DNA of 62,441 bases from Chitinophagales bacterium (GTDB lineage: Bacteria > Bacteroidota > Bacteroidia > Chitinophagales > JADIYW01), in NCBI GenBank assembly GCA_023957215.1, contig JAMLHH010000018.1:1-62441 (forward strand), read 5' to 3'. This document shows positions 35,848 to 44,966 of this stretch, piece after piece; position 1 is the stretch's first letter, and each line of letters opens with the position of its first letter. The notes below the pieces were generated by a model. It saw only the letters and a program-made list of their open reading frames with translations. It did no database searches and was not told the DNA's origin. The translations under genes and the position numbers were made by a program.

Positions 35848-37113
35848 ATGACTACCGTTGTCCTTCTTTTATTGTTGTTAGTTTTTGGAATCTTTTCAGG
35901 AATGGAAGTTGTATTTATTACCGGCAGGTACAACATCTATGAGGAAGATGACAGGCGAAAATATATTTTCAATATAGCACAAAGTTATATGAGATCGCCT
36001 ACTTTAATATTAACGGCTACTCTTCTCATCAAATTTTTATCCCTGACTTTCATCACTTATTATATCATTCGCCATACTTTTTTTCTCGTACAAGATTGGA
36101 ATACTCTCTCTGTGACAAACCGCTCAGTCTCGGTCATACTTTGCCTTGCAATGGTGCTTTCCATCTTGTTATTAGAGATTTTGCCTAAAAATTTAAGCCG
36201 GCTATATGCTGATAGAATAGTACCTTTTTTTTCATTGTTGATTTGGTCAGGACTTCGGATATTTATTTTGCCTGCCCAATTTGTACTCTCAATCAGCAAT
36301 CTGATTCTTACAAGTTTTGATATTCCTACGGCTAAAATCAAATTCGAGTATGCCGGTTTGGATTTGGAAAGAATTATTCAGGAACACCAATCTTCTTTAG
36401 ATGAGGAGTCAGATACCGATGTGGACACGGAATTATTTGAAAATGTTTTGTACCTAAAAAATTTAAAGGTAAGAGAATGCATGATTCCACGAAATGAGAT
36501 AACGGCAATAGAAATTGGCGATAGTATAGAAACGCTCATCAACACTATCATAAAGACCAATCATTCGAGAATTTTGGTATATGAGGACACTATTGATAAT
36601 GTTGCCGGCTATGTACACCATTTTGACTTACATAAGCATCCCAAAAATATCAACGAAATACTGATACCTATCAAGGTAGTACCCGAAACAATGCCTGTAC
36701 AAACCTTGATGAGTTCGTTGATAGCCGACAATAAAAATATTGCTTGGGTAGTCAATGAATATGGCGGCAGTGCCGGAGTGGTGACATTGGAAGATATCTT
36801 GGAAGAAATATTCGGTGAAATAGATGATGAATTTGATAATGTCGAATACATTGAAAGTCAGTTATCGGAAAATGAATTTATTTTATCGGGGAGATTGGAA
36901 ATCGACAGAGTCAATGAAGAATACCATTTGGACATACCCGAAGGTGATTATGAAACTATTTCGGGCATGATAGTAAATTACATTGGAAGCATTCCGAAAG
37001 AGAATGAAACCATTCAAATTGAAAATTATATCATTAAGATATTGAGCGTTTCCGAAACCAAAATTGAAACCATCAAACTCACAAAAGAAAAGATTAAGAA
37101 TCAAGATGAATAA
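35848..37113 (+). CDS. CNNM/CBS/CorC-domain membrane protein (GldE paralogue)
   Basis: 421 residues from ATG 35848. About four hydrophobic segments in the CNNM/DUF21 domain (5-150), a CBS pair (about 205-325, CMIPRNEITAIEIGDS..., WVVNEYGGSAGVVTLEDILEEIFGEIDDEFD) and a CorC domain (about 335-415, EFILSGRLEIDRVNEEY...YETISGMIVNYIGSIP). The architecture equals that of gldE at 26451-27788, making it a second, non-gld member, probably a divalent cation (Mg/Co) exporter or regulator. It stands alone, upstream of the PpiD-like gene. Confidence 0.88.
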   Translation: MTTVVLLLLLLVFGIFSGMEVVFITGRYNIYEEDDRRKYIFNIAQSYMRSPTLILTATLLIKFLSLTFITYYIIRHTFFLVQDWNTLSVTNRSVSVILCLAMVLSILLLEILPKNLSRLYADRIVPFFSLLIWSGLRIFILPAQFVLSISNLILTSFDIPTAKIKFEYAGLDLERIIQEHQSSLDEESDTDVDTELFENVLYLKNLKVRECMIPRNEITAIEIGDSIETLINTIIKTNHSRILVYEDTIDNVAGYVHHFDLHKHPKNINEILIPIKVVPETMPVQTLMSSLIADNKNIAWVVNEYGGSAGVVTLEDILEEIFGEIDDEFDNVEYIESQLSENEFILSGRLEIDRVNEEYHLDIPEGDYETISGMIVNYIGSIPKENETIQIENYIIKILSVSETKIETIKLTKEKIKNQDE

Positions 37114-37250
37114 ATATTATATTATCTTTCTTGCTTATCAACTTTAACAGATTAATTTTGCAAATAATTTTTTAAGATAATTTATTGATACAATGGCATT
37201 AAATAAAATACGCCAAAAACAGGACTTCGTTAGGATTTATAGGGATAGCA

Positions 37251-39296
37251 ATGTTGATTTTCCTTATTCAAGAAGCCTTGAGTTCCAACAGCCTCATGGG
37301 CGGACAATCTTCAAGTTTAGGTAAGATCAATGGGAAAAAAGTAGAAGCTAATTCTTTCTTTAATGAAGTGCAGACTTATGAAGACAAATTAAAAGCACTC
37401 AATCCCAATTTGGATTTGAATGAGCAAACCAATCTTTATATCCGCGAAGAAGTTTGGAATAACATCGCCGTCAGAGATATCCTTGGAAAAACTTTTAAAG
37501 ATTTGGGTCTCACCGTAACCAACAATGAAGTGACAGATGCCTTTATCGGAAATGAAACTCATCCATTGGTAAAAAGTGTACTCGGTCAAGCTTTCATAGA
37601 TCCCCAAACCGGTGGTTTTGACAAAAACAAGATGATAGAAGCTCTCAACAACATGAACAATTTGGATCCAAGCTTCAAAAAAATCATCGTTGACTTGGAA
37701 TCATTTGTCGAGCAAGATAGAGAAAGGGCCAAATATGCCTCTTTGGTTTCAAAATCAGCATACATACCCACTTTTATTGCCAAAGATGAATTGGACAATA
37801 ATTTAACCCTTGCTACTACCGATATTTTATCAGTTCCCTTTTCCGGTACGGAAGATGTAGAAATTTCCAACAAAGAAATTGAAGATTATATCAAAGCACA
37901 TCCCATCAAATATAAAAGAGATGAAAACGTTTCTCTTGACATGGTCGTTTTTGACTTGATACCAAGTGAACAAGATAAAATTGATTTGAGTAATCAACTT
38001 TTAAATATAAAAAATGAGCTCCAAACTATTGATGACGACTCTCTTTATATTGCAAGAAGCTCAGTACAAGGCGGAAACGTTATATATCAAAACTTTAATC
38101 AGTTAGTAGAAGCAGGCAGAACAAAAGCAGATTCTATCACAAGTTTACCTATCGGTTCATTTATAGGCCCGTATGTGGAAAATAATGACATAGTACTCTC
38201 TTATATTGTTGATAGAAAACCGGTACCTGATAGTGTAAGTGCCTCTATTTTGTTCCTATCTTATAAAGATGCTAATGATATGAACTCCAAAAAAGAATTA
38301 GCAGATAAAATTATTGCTGATGTCAAAAATGGCGTTTCAAGCTTTGCACAAAATGTAGCCCAATACTCAGAAGATCCTACAACAAAGGCAAAAGGTGGCG
38401 ATATGGGCTTCATCTCACAAGGTGCTTTAGATCCGGTACTCAACAACAAACTTTTCTATGAAATGTCCTTGGGAGAACTTGCAACCTCTGAAATGCCTAA
38501 TGGTCTTATCATTGTGCAAAAAACCGGCTACACCAGCCCGAGAATGTCAACGAGGGTAGTAGATTTCACCGAAGAATTAGCAGCAAGTGACGAAACCGCT
38601 AAGACCATCTACAACGAAGCCAATCAATTTTGGCAAGAGTCAAAAGCAGTTGCAGACTTTGATAAAAATGCAAAAACCAAAAAATTGCTCAAAGACTTAG
38701 TCGCAACTCCTAAAGACATAAATCTCACCGGTATTGAAGGGACAAGAAGTGTGATACAATGGGCATTCAAAGAAGGGAAAGCCGGAGATGTCACATTTAT
38801 CGATTTATCTGATAAATATGTGGTTGTTAAATTAAACTCAAAAAATAAAGCAGGTCTTGCACCTGTTGCAGAGGTAAAAAGCGAAGTGGAAGATATTCTT
38901 CAAAATAATAAGAAAGCGCAAAAAATCATCTCCACTTTATCTAATTCAAAAGAACCCCTTACTGAATTAGCCAATAAAAATAAAGGAAATTACCTATCAA
39001 ATATTTCCGTACAGTATAATAACAATTTTATTTCAGAGATAGGGAATGAACCTAAAGTAGTCGGTGCCGTTTTTGGAACAAAACAAGGGATACAATCCAA
39101 ACCTATACAAGGTGAAAATGGCGTTTACATCGTAAAACCTGTCAATATCCAAAACCTTTCTGATGGTAATATCAAAGTAGAAGATTATAAAAACCAAAAG
39201 TTCAACCAATCTATTATGTACTTAAATTTTGAAACTATCTTTGGGTCTATTATCGAAAACTCAAAAGTAGATGACAAGAGATATATGATGTATTAG
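37251..39296 (+). CDS. ppiD: SurA/PpiD-type peptidylprolyl isomerase (N-terminus frame-shifted)
   Basis: 681 residues in the main frame, an envelope foldase anchored by one N-terminal membrane helix. Residues ~15-200 form the SurA_N-like chaperone region (GKINGKKVEANSFFNEVQTYE...), and ~325-430 hold a parvulin rotamase domain (VSASILFLSYK...PTTKAKGGDMGFISQGALDPVLNNKLFYEM). The true start is probably ATG 37193, reading MALNKIRQ in another frame; two single-base changes near the A5 run (37215-37219) and near 37230 would restore a continuous MALNKIRQKTGLRLGFIGIA-type anchor. ATG 37251 is the first start in the main frame but cuts into that helix. Confidence 0.82.
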   Translation: MLIFLIQEALSSNSLMGGQSSSLGKINGKKVEANSFFNEVQTYEDKLKALNPNLDLNEQTNLYIREEVWNNIAVRDILGKTFKDLGLTVTNNEVTDAFIGNETHPLVKSVLGQAFIDPQTGGFDKNKMIEALNNMNNLDPSFKKIIVDLESFVEQDRERAKYASLVSKSAYIPTFIAKDELDNNLTLATTDILSVPFSGTEDVEISNKEIEDYIKAHPIKYKRDENVSLDMVVFDLIPSEQDKIDLSNQLLNIKNELQTIDDDSLYIARSSVQGGNVIYQNFNQLVEAGRTKADSITSLPIGSFIGPYVENNDIVLSYIVDRKPVPDSVSASILFLSYKDANDMNSKKELADKIIADVKNGVSSFAQNVAQYSEDPTTKAKGGDMGFISQGALDPVLNNKLFYEMSLGELATSEMPNGLIIVQKTGYTSPRMSTRVVDFTEELAASDETAKTIYNEANQFWQESKAVADFDKNAKTKKLLKDLVATPKDINLTGIEGTRSVIQWAFKEGKAGDVTFIDLSDKYVVVKLNSKNKAGLAPVAEVKSEVEDILQNNKKAQKIISTLSNSKEPLTELANKNKGNYLSNISVQYNNNFISEIGNEPKVVGAVFGTKQGIQSKPIQGENGVYIVKPVNIQNLSDGNIKVEDYKNQKFNQSIMYLNFETIFGSIIENSKVDDKRYMMY

Positions 39297-39332
39297 AAAT
39301 CAAAAGTCCAGTTGAATTAAGGAAATAAAAAA

Positions 39333-39360
39333 AGCGGGCAAATCGAATGATTTGCCCGCT
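39333..39360. terminator. Bidirectional terminator between ppiD and acyl-CoA dehydrogenase genes
   Basis: A perfect 12-bp stem (AGCGGGCAAATC and complement) closes a GAAT loop. Seven A residues precede and seven T residues follow, so it can end transcription from both strands of these convergent genes. Confidence 0.93.
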
Positions 39361-39382
39361 TTTTTTATGGTATAGATAAAAC

Positions 39383-40579
39383 TTAAGCTTTGCGTTTCGC
39401 TTTCATTTCCTCATAGTATTCTCTAAAAAGTCCTCTTGAAATCAAAAGTTTCATAATCTCGTTTGTACCGGCATAGATTCTTGCAACCCGATTATCAGCA
39501 TAAGCTCTTGCAATATAGTATTCCCACATATAACCATATCCACCGTGTAATTGCAAGCATTCATCTACCACATGCTGGTGCATATCCGTACAAGAATATT
39601 TAGCCATAGAAGCTGTTTCAGGTGTCAACTCTCCTGTGACATAAAGTTCTACACATCTATCAATAAACGTTTGATGTATCTGAACTTGTGTAGCCATTTC
39701 TGATAATTTAAACTGTGTGTTCTGAAAAGCAGCAATAGGTTGTTTGAATGCTTCTCTATCCATTACATATTGTAAAGTATTTTCGATTGCTCCTTCTGCA
39801 CCACCACTCGCCATCAAAGCGACCGACATACGCTCTCTACTCAACTTTTGCATCATATAGACAAACCCCTTACCCACCTGACCTAATAAGTTTTCTTTTG
39901 GGATTTTCACTTCTTCAAAAAACAGCTCACAAGTATCTTGTGCTTTCATACCTATCTTTTTGAAAGGAGTTCCTTTTGTAAATCCTTCTCGAGTAGATTC
40001 TATGATAAAAAGACTGATACCGTTGTCTTGTTCATTGATAATAGTTCTCGCAGCTACCAATGCCATTTCGCTCATAAAGCCATTTGTGATAAACGTCTTT
40101 TGACCATTAATCACATAATGGTCACCCATATCTACCGCAGTTGTACGCAATGCCTGCAAATCACTGCCACAATTTGGCTCCGTCATTCCTATAGCCGTGA
40201 TAACATCACCCGAACACATCAAAGGCAACCATTTTTTCTTTTGCTCTTCGCTACCATAATCCATGATATAAGGAGCAACAATGTCTGAATGCAAAAAGAA
40301 ACCGGGACCTGTATATCCATATCTCGCCATTTCTTCGGTAATCAATGCACAGAAAGAGAAGTCCAATCCTGCACCTCCATATTCCTCAGGAACATCCAAA
40401 CAAAGCAATCCGGTCTCTCCGGCTTTCTTCCAAACTTCTCTACTGACCATACCATCTTCTTCCCATTTTGCGTGGTAAGGAGTTATTTCTTTTTCAACAA
40501 ACTGTCGGAAAGTATCGCGAATCATCGCATGCTCATCTGTACTATAAGCTGTTCTTTTTAGTTTAATATTTGAAAACAT
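39383..40579 (-). CDS. Acyl-CoA dehydrogenase
   Basis: 398 residues, standard length for the FAD-dependent family that oxidises acyl-CoA to trans-2-enoyl-CoA. Signature ITAIGMTEPNCGSDLQALRTTA (FAD/substrate binding) and the C-terminal QLHGGYGYMWEYYIARAYADNRVARIYAGTNEI (catalytic region) are intact. The N-terminal domain begins FRQFVEKEITPYHAKWEEDGMVSREVW. It is a separate minus-strand unit beside the beta-oxidation locus, so it may act with the FadB/J-type enzyme and thiolase at 42-46 kb. Chain-length preference cannot be read. Confidence 0.94.
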   Translation of the reverse strand: MFSNIKLKRTAYSTDEHAMIRDTFRQFVEKEITPYHAKWEEDGMVSREVWKKAGETGLLCLDVPEEYGGAGLDFSFCALITEEMARYGYTGPGFFLHSDIVAPYIMDYGSEEQKKKWLPLMCSGDVITAIGMTEPNCGSDLQALRTTAVDMGDHYVINGQKTFITNGFMSEMALVAARTIINEQDNGISLFIIESTREGFTKGTPFKKIGMKAQDTCELFFEEVKIPKENLLGQVGKGFVYMMQKLSRERMSVALMASGGAEGAIENTLQYVMDREAFKQPIAAFQNTQFKLSEMATQVQIHQTFIDRCVELYVTGELTPETASMAKYSCTDMHQHVVDECLQLHGGYGYMWEYYIARAYADNRVARIYAGTNEIMKLLISRGLFREYYEEMKAKRKA

Positions 40580-40595
40580 TCATTTTAATTTTCCC

Positions 40596-40603
40596 CAAAA
40601 GTA
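40596..40603 (-). promoter_or_regulatory. -7 element (TACTTTTG) for the acyl-CoA dehydrogenase gene
   Basis: The minus strand 40603-40596 reads TACTTTTG, matching TAnnTTTG; predicted leader ~13 nt to ATG 40579. Confidence 0.5.
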
Positions 40604-40660
40604 ATGAGAAAGCTTAAATTATGAAAATCAATATTGTATGAAACCATTATATCGGCGTAA

Positions 40661-41317
40661 TTAATCTTTCACAATAAAGTATATATACTTAGTGAAAGGC
40701 TTATTATCAATATAAGTACCGGTGAGCTTTATCGTAACACTTGCGATACGTATCTGAAAAGGAAATTCATGCACAGAACGTGCTTGTTTTAAATAATTCT
40801 CCCAATTAAACTGACTCTGTGTGGTTCTATCTTCATAAAATATTTCATCCAAAACATCTTGTACGGACATATCAGGATACTGGTCAATCTCTTCTTGAGT
40901 GTAAGCCTCTTTGATAAACTGATTTTTATCATTAATCGGAATATCTTTCCAAATGGAATTATACCTATTGAGTTCTTTCAACTTATTGTCCCTATCCATC
41001 GTTACAACAGACAGACTCGTTTTAAATTGATGTTGGACTCTTAAAGTTTTTACAATATCAGCGTTAACGGTGAAGGTTTTAGAAAGCAAAATCTCTCCCT
41101 GATAATCTCTTACAATTGCACTATCTTTCGTATAGGTAATCGCATCTTTTTCCTCCCACTTATCCACTGCCGGGAAAAGTACCTTGATACCATCCAAATC
41201 AAATACAATTGATCCGGTATCTATATTATCCACATCTGACTTGAAATTGTCACAGGATACAAAAGCCCCTGAAAAGACAGAAATTGACAGAATTAAAAAG
41301 ACAAAGTACTTTCTCAT
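40661..41317 (-). CDS. Uncharacterised lipoprotein
   Basis: 218 residues with a lipoprotein signal (FLILSISVFSGAFVSC, lipid Cys at 22) and a mature region that is hydrophilic and strand-rich (GSIVFDLDGIKVLFPAV..., FPFQIRIASVTIKLTGTYI). No catalytic or binding motif is recognised. It lies between two fatty-acid genes on different strands and is transcribed separately from TATCTTTG at 41348-41341. Function unknown. Confidence 0.7.
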   Translation of the reverse strand: MRKYFVFLILSISVFSGAFVSCDNFKSDVDNIDTGSIVFDLDGIKVLFPAVDKWEEKDAITYTKDSAIVRDYQGEILLSKTFTVNADIVKTLRVQHQFKTSLSVVTMDRDNKLKELNRYNSIWKDIPINDKNQFIKEAYTQEEIDQYPDMSVQDVLDEIFYEDRTTQSQFNWENYLKQARSVHEFPFQIRIASVTIKLTGTYIDNKPFTKYIYFIVKD

Positions 41318-41340
41318 GTAGATTTTATAAATTACGATAT

Positions 41341-41348
41341 CAAAGATA
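41341..41348 (-). promoter_or_regulatory. -7 element (TATCTTTG) for the lipoprotein gene
   Basis: Minus strand 41348-41341 reads TATCTTTG, an exact TAnnTTTG match, with a predicted leader of about 20 nt to ATG 41317. Confidence 0.5.
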
Positions 41349-41458
41349 TAATGATATTATGAATTATTTGAAGAGTGTATCACTACTTATTTCAAAAAGT
41401 GTTAAAACTCAATATAATAATAGTATTGTTTCTACAAATAAAGTAGCAAAGTTATTTA

Positions 41459-41480
41459 TTACCAAACGATTGTTTGGTAA
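41459..41480. promoter_or_regulatory. TetR-type palindromic operator
   Basis: Two 9-base arms, TTACCAAAC and GTTTGGTAA, are exact inverted copies around a 4-base centre (GATT). The form is like known TetR/AcrR operators. The right arm contains the TTTG that serves as the -33 element of the promoter ending at 41503, so a bound dimer would block RNA polymerase. The only regulator nearby is the TetR gene starting at 41543, so autoregulation is the simplest reading. Confidence 0.8.
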
Positions 41481-41503
41481 GAGGAAATATTATTTTACAT
41501 TTG
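41473..41503 (+). promoter_or_regulatory. Bacteroidota promoter of the TetR-fad operon
   Basis: TTTG (41473-41476), a 19-base spacer and TACATTTG (41496-41503) match the Bacteroidota consensus TTTG-N19/20-TAnnTTTG exactly. This is the clearest promoter in the window. Transcription would start near 41507, giving a leader of ~36 nt. Confidence 0.82.
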
Positions 41504-41542
41504 TAATCAAAGTTTTTTTACCTTATATCTATTTTTAATCCA

Positions 41543-42118
41543 GTGCCAAAACAGAAAGTCAGTATTGATTTTATTTTAAGACAATCACTCAGATTGTTTA
41601 GGGAAAAAAGTTATCACAACACTTCTATTGCCGACATAGCTGAAGCATGCGGACTTTTAAAAGGAAGTCTCTATCATTATTTTCCAAGCAAAGAAGCCTT
41701 GATGAATGAGGTAGTAAAATATGCCCATGCATATTTCAAGAAAAATGTTTTTTCCATTGCCCACAATCAAGAGTTGACAGCTCAAGAAAAAATGGAACAA
41801 ATTTTTAAGAAGTCTGAAAAATCCCTTTTATCACACGGTGATTTAATGGCAAACGTAGGCGTAGAAACAGCTAACAAAAACAAAGAGTTTACAGAGAACA
41901 TTCAAACTTTTTTTGAAGAGTGGATAGAGACCGTTAAAATTGTCTTCTCTGAAATAGCAAATGAAGAGGATGCTCAACAATTAGCGGAACAGACTGTTCT
42001 TGAATTTGAGGGGGCAGTTATGATGACCAGAATATTTAAAGATCCTAAGTTTGTACACAATGCTTATGAGCGACTTATCAATAGATTTGCAGCATTTAGT
42101 CTCAACCCAAACAAGTAA
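41543..42118 (+). CDS. TetR/AcrR-family regulator of the beta-oxidation operon
   Basis: 191 residues from GTG 41543. The N-terminal helix-turn-helix is clear (residues ~5-52, ILRQSLRLFREKSYHNTSIADIAEACGLLKGSLYHYFPSKEALMNEV). The C-terminal ligand domain is helical; ligands of this family near fad genes are often acyl-CoA thioesters, which I infer here. A palindrome with 9-base arms covers its own promoter. The next gene (FadB/J-type) starts 31 bases after the stop, so repression would extend to it. Confidence 0.9.
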   Translation: MPKQKVSIDFILRQSLRLFREKSYHNTSIADIAEACGLLKGSLYHYFPSKEALMNEVVKYAHAYFKKNVFSIAHNQELTAQEKMEQIFKKSEKSLLSHGDLMANVGVETANKNKEFTENIQTFFEEWIETVKIVFSEIANEEDAQQLAEQTVLEFEGAVMMTRIFKDPKFVHNAYERLINRFAAFSLNPNK

Positions 42119-42148
42119 ACAATATACTAATAAATAAATTACATAAAA

Positions 42149-44551
42149 ATGGAACAAAGCAACAGTAAAAGAGCCATCAAAAGAGTGGCCGTCCTTGGAG
42201 CAGGAGTGATGGGAGCCGGAATAGCTCTGCACTTTGCCGGCGTAGGTTGCGAGGTACTATTATTAGACATGGTACCGAGAGATCTAAAAGAAGAAGAGAA
42301 AAATAATCCAAAAGCAAGAAATGGAATCGTTACCCAACTCTTTAACTTTGCACTCAAATCAAAACCTTCACCTTTATACACCAAAGAAGTTGCCAATAGA
42401 GTGACTCTTGGAAACTTTGATGACGATATGGTCAAAATTAAAGATTGTGACTGGGTGATTGAGGTCGTAGTCGAGCGTTTGGATATCAAAAAAATCATTT
42501 ACGAACAAGTCGAGAAATATCGTACACCAGGTACTCTGGTCACGTCTAACACTTCAGGTATTCCTATTCATTTGATGTCAGAAGGAAGAAGTGACGACTT
42601 TAAAAAACACTTTTGTGGTACACACTTCTTTAATCCGCCACGTTATTTGAAATTATTAGAAATCATTCCTACAAATGATACTGCTCAAGAAACCATTAAT
42701 TTCTTGATGGAGTATGGAGATAAAATTTTAGGAAAAGAGACTGTTTTGTGTAAAGACACTCCTGCATTTATCGCTAATCGTGTAGGTGTCTATTCTATGG
42801 CTAAAATCTTTCAACTGACTACCGAATTAGGTTTAAAAATAGAAGAGGTAGATGCACTGACCGGTCCTGTAATAGGAAGACCAAAAACCGGCACTTTCAA
42901 ACTTTCCGACTTGGTAGGTAATGATACAGGAACAAAAGTAATGATGGGTATCAAGGAAACCTGCCCTAACGATGAACAAGCTTCTGCATTTGAAACACCG
43001 GCTTATGTTGATTTCTTATTGGAAAATAAATTTTTCGGGAATAAAACTAAAAAAGGTTATTACGAAAAGACCAAAGATGCCAATGGAAAATCCGTTGTTA
43101 ACGCATTAAGGCTTGATACCTTACAATATGAGCCATCCATCAAGGCAAGTTTCCCATCATTAGACGCAGCCAAAAAAGTAGAAAGTTTATCCGATAAAAT
43201 AAAAACTTTCATCAAGGCGGATGATAATGGAGCAAAATTGGTCAAACGATCTTTAGGTGGGCTTTTTGCTTATGTATCTAACAGAGTTCCAGAAATTTCT
43301 GACAACCTTTATAGCTTGGACGATGCTTTACGCGCCGGATTTGCATGGGAAATTGGTCCTTTTGAATATTGGGATATTATAGGTTTGAAAAAAGGTATCG
43401 AATTAGCAGAAGCAGAAGGGCTTGAAGTAAGTGCCTGGGTTAAAGAACTGGCTGCTAATGAGAATGCTTCTTTCTACAAAAATGAAAACGGTACTAAAAA
43501 GTACTACAATCAAGCAAGTAAATCATACAATACCATTCCGGGTACAGAATCATTTATCTTACTTGAAACATTGAGAGATAAAAAACCGGTTTACAAAAAT
43601 ACAGGCGGTATTCTCCACGATTTGGGAGACGGTGTATTGAACTTGGAATTTACTTCCAAAATGAACTCTCTCGGTGGTGATGTTTTGGAAGCCATCAACA
43701 AATCAATAGACATAGCCGAAAAAGGTTATAATGGATTGGTCATCGGTAATGAAGCGCCAAATTTTTCTGTTGGTGCCAACTTAGCTATGATTTTCATGTT
43801 AGCATCCGAGCAAGAATTTGATGAACTCGACATGGCCATCAGAATGTTCCAAAATACGACCATGAGAGCAAGATACTCATCTATTCCTGTTGTGTCTGCT
43901 CCACACGGCATGACATTAGGTGGTGGCTGTGAATTGACCATGCACACGGATGTAGCAATGGCAGCAGCCGAAACTTATATCGGATTGGTAGAAGTTGGAG
44001 TAGGTTTAGTACCGGGCGGAGGCGGTATGAAAGAATTGACTTTGCGCCTCTCTGATTCTTTCTATGATGGAGACGTACAAATACCAAAACTTCAAGAAGC
44101 CTTCTTAAATATTGCAATGGCCAAAGTGGCGACATCTGCACAAGATGCTTTTGACAAAGGCTATTTGAGAAAAGGGACCGATAAAATCGTGATGAACAAC
44201 AAACGTCTCATTGCAGAGGCTAAAGCGGAAGTATTGAGAATGGCAGAAGCCGGCTATTCACAACCTGCTCACAGAAAAGACATCACTGTCATGGGTAAAA
44301 CAGGATTAGGTACTTTGATGGTGGGTATAGATTCATTCAAACGCGGTAATTATATTTCTGAATATGATGCTAAGATTGCTGAAAAAGTAGCTTATGTTGT
44401 ATGTGGTGGCGACTTATCACAATCATCTCAAGTAAGCGAGCAGTATCTACTTAATCTTGAACGTGAAGCCTTCCTAAGTCTTTGTGGAGAACAAAAAACC
44501 TTAGAGAGAATCCAAGCCATGTTGAAAACAGGAAAGCCGTTGAGGAATTAG
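42149..44551 (+). CDS. 3-hydroxyacyl-CoA dehydrogenase / enoyl-CoA hydratase bifunctional enzyme
   Basis: 800 residues, dehydrogenase first and hydratase second. The NAD-binding loop GAGVMGAG is at residues 17-24, the catalytic His region THFFNPPRYLKLLE has H159, and the 3HCDH C-terminal domain follows (CKDTPAFIANRVGVYSM). The hydratase/isomerase fold spans ~490-690 (FSVGANLAMIFMLA, HGMTLGGGCELTMHTDVAMA). It hydrates trans-2-enoyl-CoA and oxidises the product to 3-ketoacyl-CoA, with a thiolase encoded downstream. The order is that of FadN-like proteins and opposite to E. coli FadB. The stop lies 12 bases before the left repeat arm of the S23 cassette. Confidence 0.93.
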   Translation: MEQSNSKRAIKRVAVLGAGVMGAGIALHFAGVGCEVLLLDMVPRDLKEEEKNNPKARNGIVTQLFNFALKSKPSPLYTKEVANRVTLGNFDDDMVKIKDCDWVIEVVVERLDIKKIIYEQVEKYRTPGTLVTSNTSGIPIHLMSEGRSDDFKKHFCGTHFFNPPRYLKLLEIIPTNDTAQETINFLMEYGDKILGKETVLCKDTPAFIANRVGVYSMAKIFQLTTELGLKIEEVDALTGPVIGRPKTGTFKLSDLVGNDTGTKVMMGIKETCPNDEQASAFETPAYVDFLLENKFFGNKTKKGYYEKTKDANGKSVVNALRLDTLQYEPSIKASFPSLDAAKKVESLSDKIKTFIKADDNGAKLVKRSLGGLFAYVSNRVPEISDNLYSLDDALRAGFAWEIGPFEYWDIIGLKKGIELAEAEGLEVSAWVKELAANENASFYKNENGTKKYYNQASKSYNTIPGTESFILLETLRDKKPVYKNTGGILHDLGDGVLNLEFTSKMNSLGGDVLEAINKSIDIAEKGYNGLVIGNEAPNFSVGANLAMIFMLASEQEFDELDMAIRMFQNTTMRARYSSIPVVSAPHGMTLGGGCELTMHTDVAMAAAETYIGLVEVGVGLVPGGGGMKELTLRLSDSFYDGDVQIPKLQEAFLNIAMAKVATSAQDAFDKGYLRKGTDKIVMNNKRLIAEAKAEVLRMAEAGYSQPAHRKDITVMGKTGLGTLMVGIDSFKRGNYISEYDAKIAEKVAYVVCGGDLSQSSQVSEQYLLNLEREAFLSLCGEQKTLERIQAMLKTGKPLRN

Positions 44552-44563
44552 GAATGAGGTAAG

Positions 44564-44594
44564 AATCAAGAACCAAGAGCCAAGAATCAAGATT
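44564..44594 (+). repeat. Heptamer repeat, left arm of the S23 cassette
   Basis: Four tandem degenerate heptamers of the form A[AG][TC]CAAG occupy 44564-44591, followed by ATT. Bases 44569-44594 are the inverted counterpart of 44967-44992 at 24 of 26 positions, placing the four-helix-bundle gene inside a long potential stem. It lies between the FadB-type stop and the S23 start codon. Confidence 0.85.
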
Positions 44595-44598
44595 AGAT

Positions 44599-44958
44599 AT
44601 GCATAATTATAGAAAGATGAGAATTTGGGAATTATCTATTGACTTAGTTACACAAGTTTATAGAATAAGTGCCGATTTCCCTCCCTTAGAAAATTATGGA
44701 TTGAAAAGCCAAATTCAAAGAGCTGTGATTTCAATACCTTCTAATATTGCAGAAGGTTCAGGTAGAGGCACCAACAAAGATTTTGGCAGATTCTTAGATA
44801 TAGCGATGGGCTCTTTATTCGAACTTGAGACTCAATTTGAAATTGCTAAACAATTAAAATATATAGAAAATGAAGTTTATAATGATTTTCTGGATAAGTG
44901 TACAGAAGTTCAGAAAATGATTTATTCTTTTAGAAAAAGTATTCAAAATAACAATTAG
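44599..44958 (+). CDS. Four-helix-bundle protein (S23 / 23S rRNA intervening-sequence family)
   Basis: 119 residues, all-helical and hydrophilic. The core KSQIQRAVISIPSNIAEGSGRG and following KDFGRFLDIAMGSLFELETQFEIA are diagnostic for the S23/IVS family, whose members form pentameric four-helix bundles and are classically encoded inside intervening sequences of 23S rRNA genes (an Avd-like protein of diversity-generating retroelements shares the fold). Here it lies inside a protein-coding operon, between 26-bp inverted repeats. Function is unknown; RNA or nucleic acid binding is a reasonable inference. The codon context is ordinary for the window. Confidence 0.93.
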   Translation: MHNYRKMRIWELSIDLVTQVYRISADFPPLENYGLKSQIQRAVISIPSNIAEGSGRGTNKDFGRFLDIAMGSLFELETQFEIAKQLKYIENEVYNDFLDKCTEVQKMIYSFRKSIQNNN

Positions 44959-44966
44959 AAACAAGG

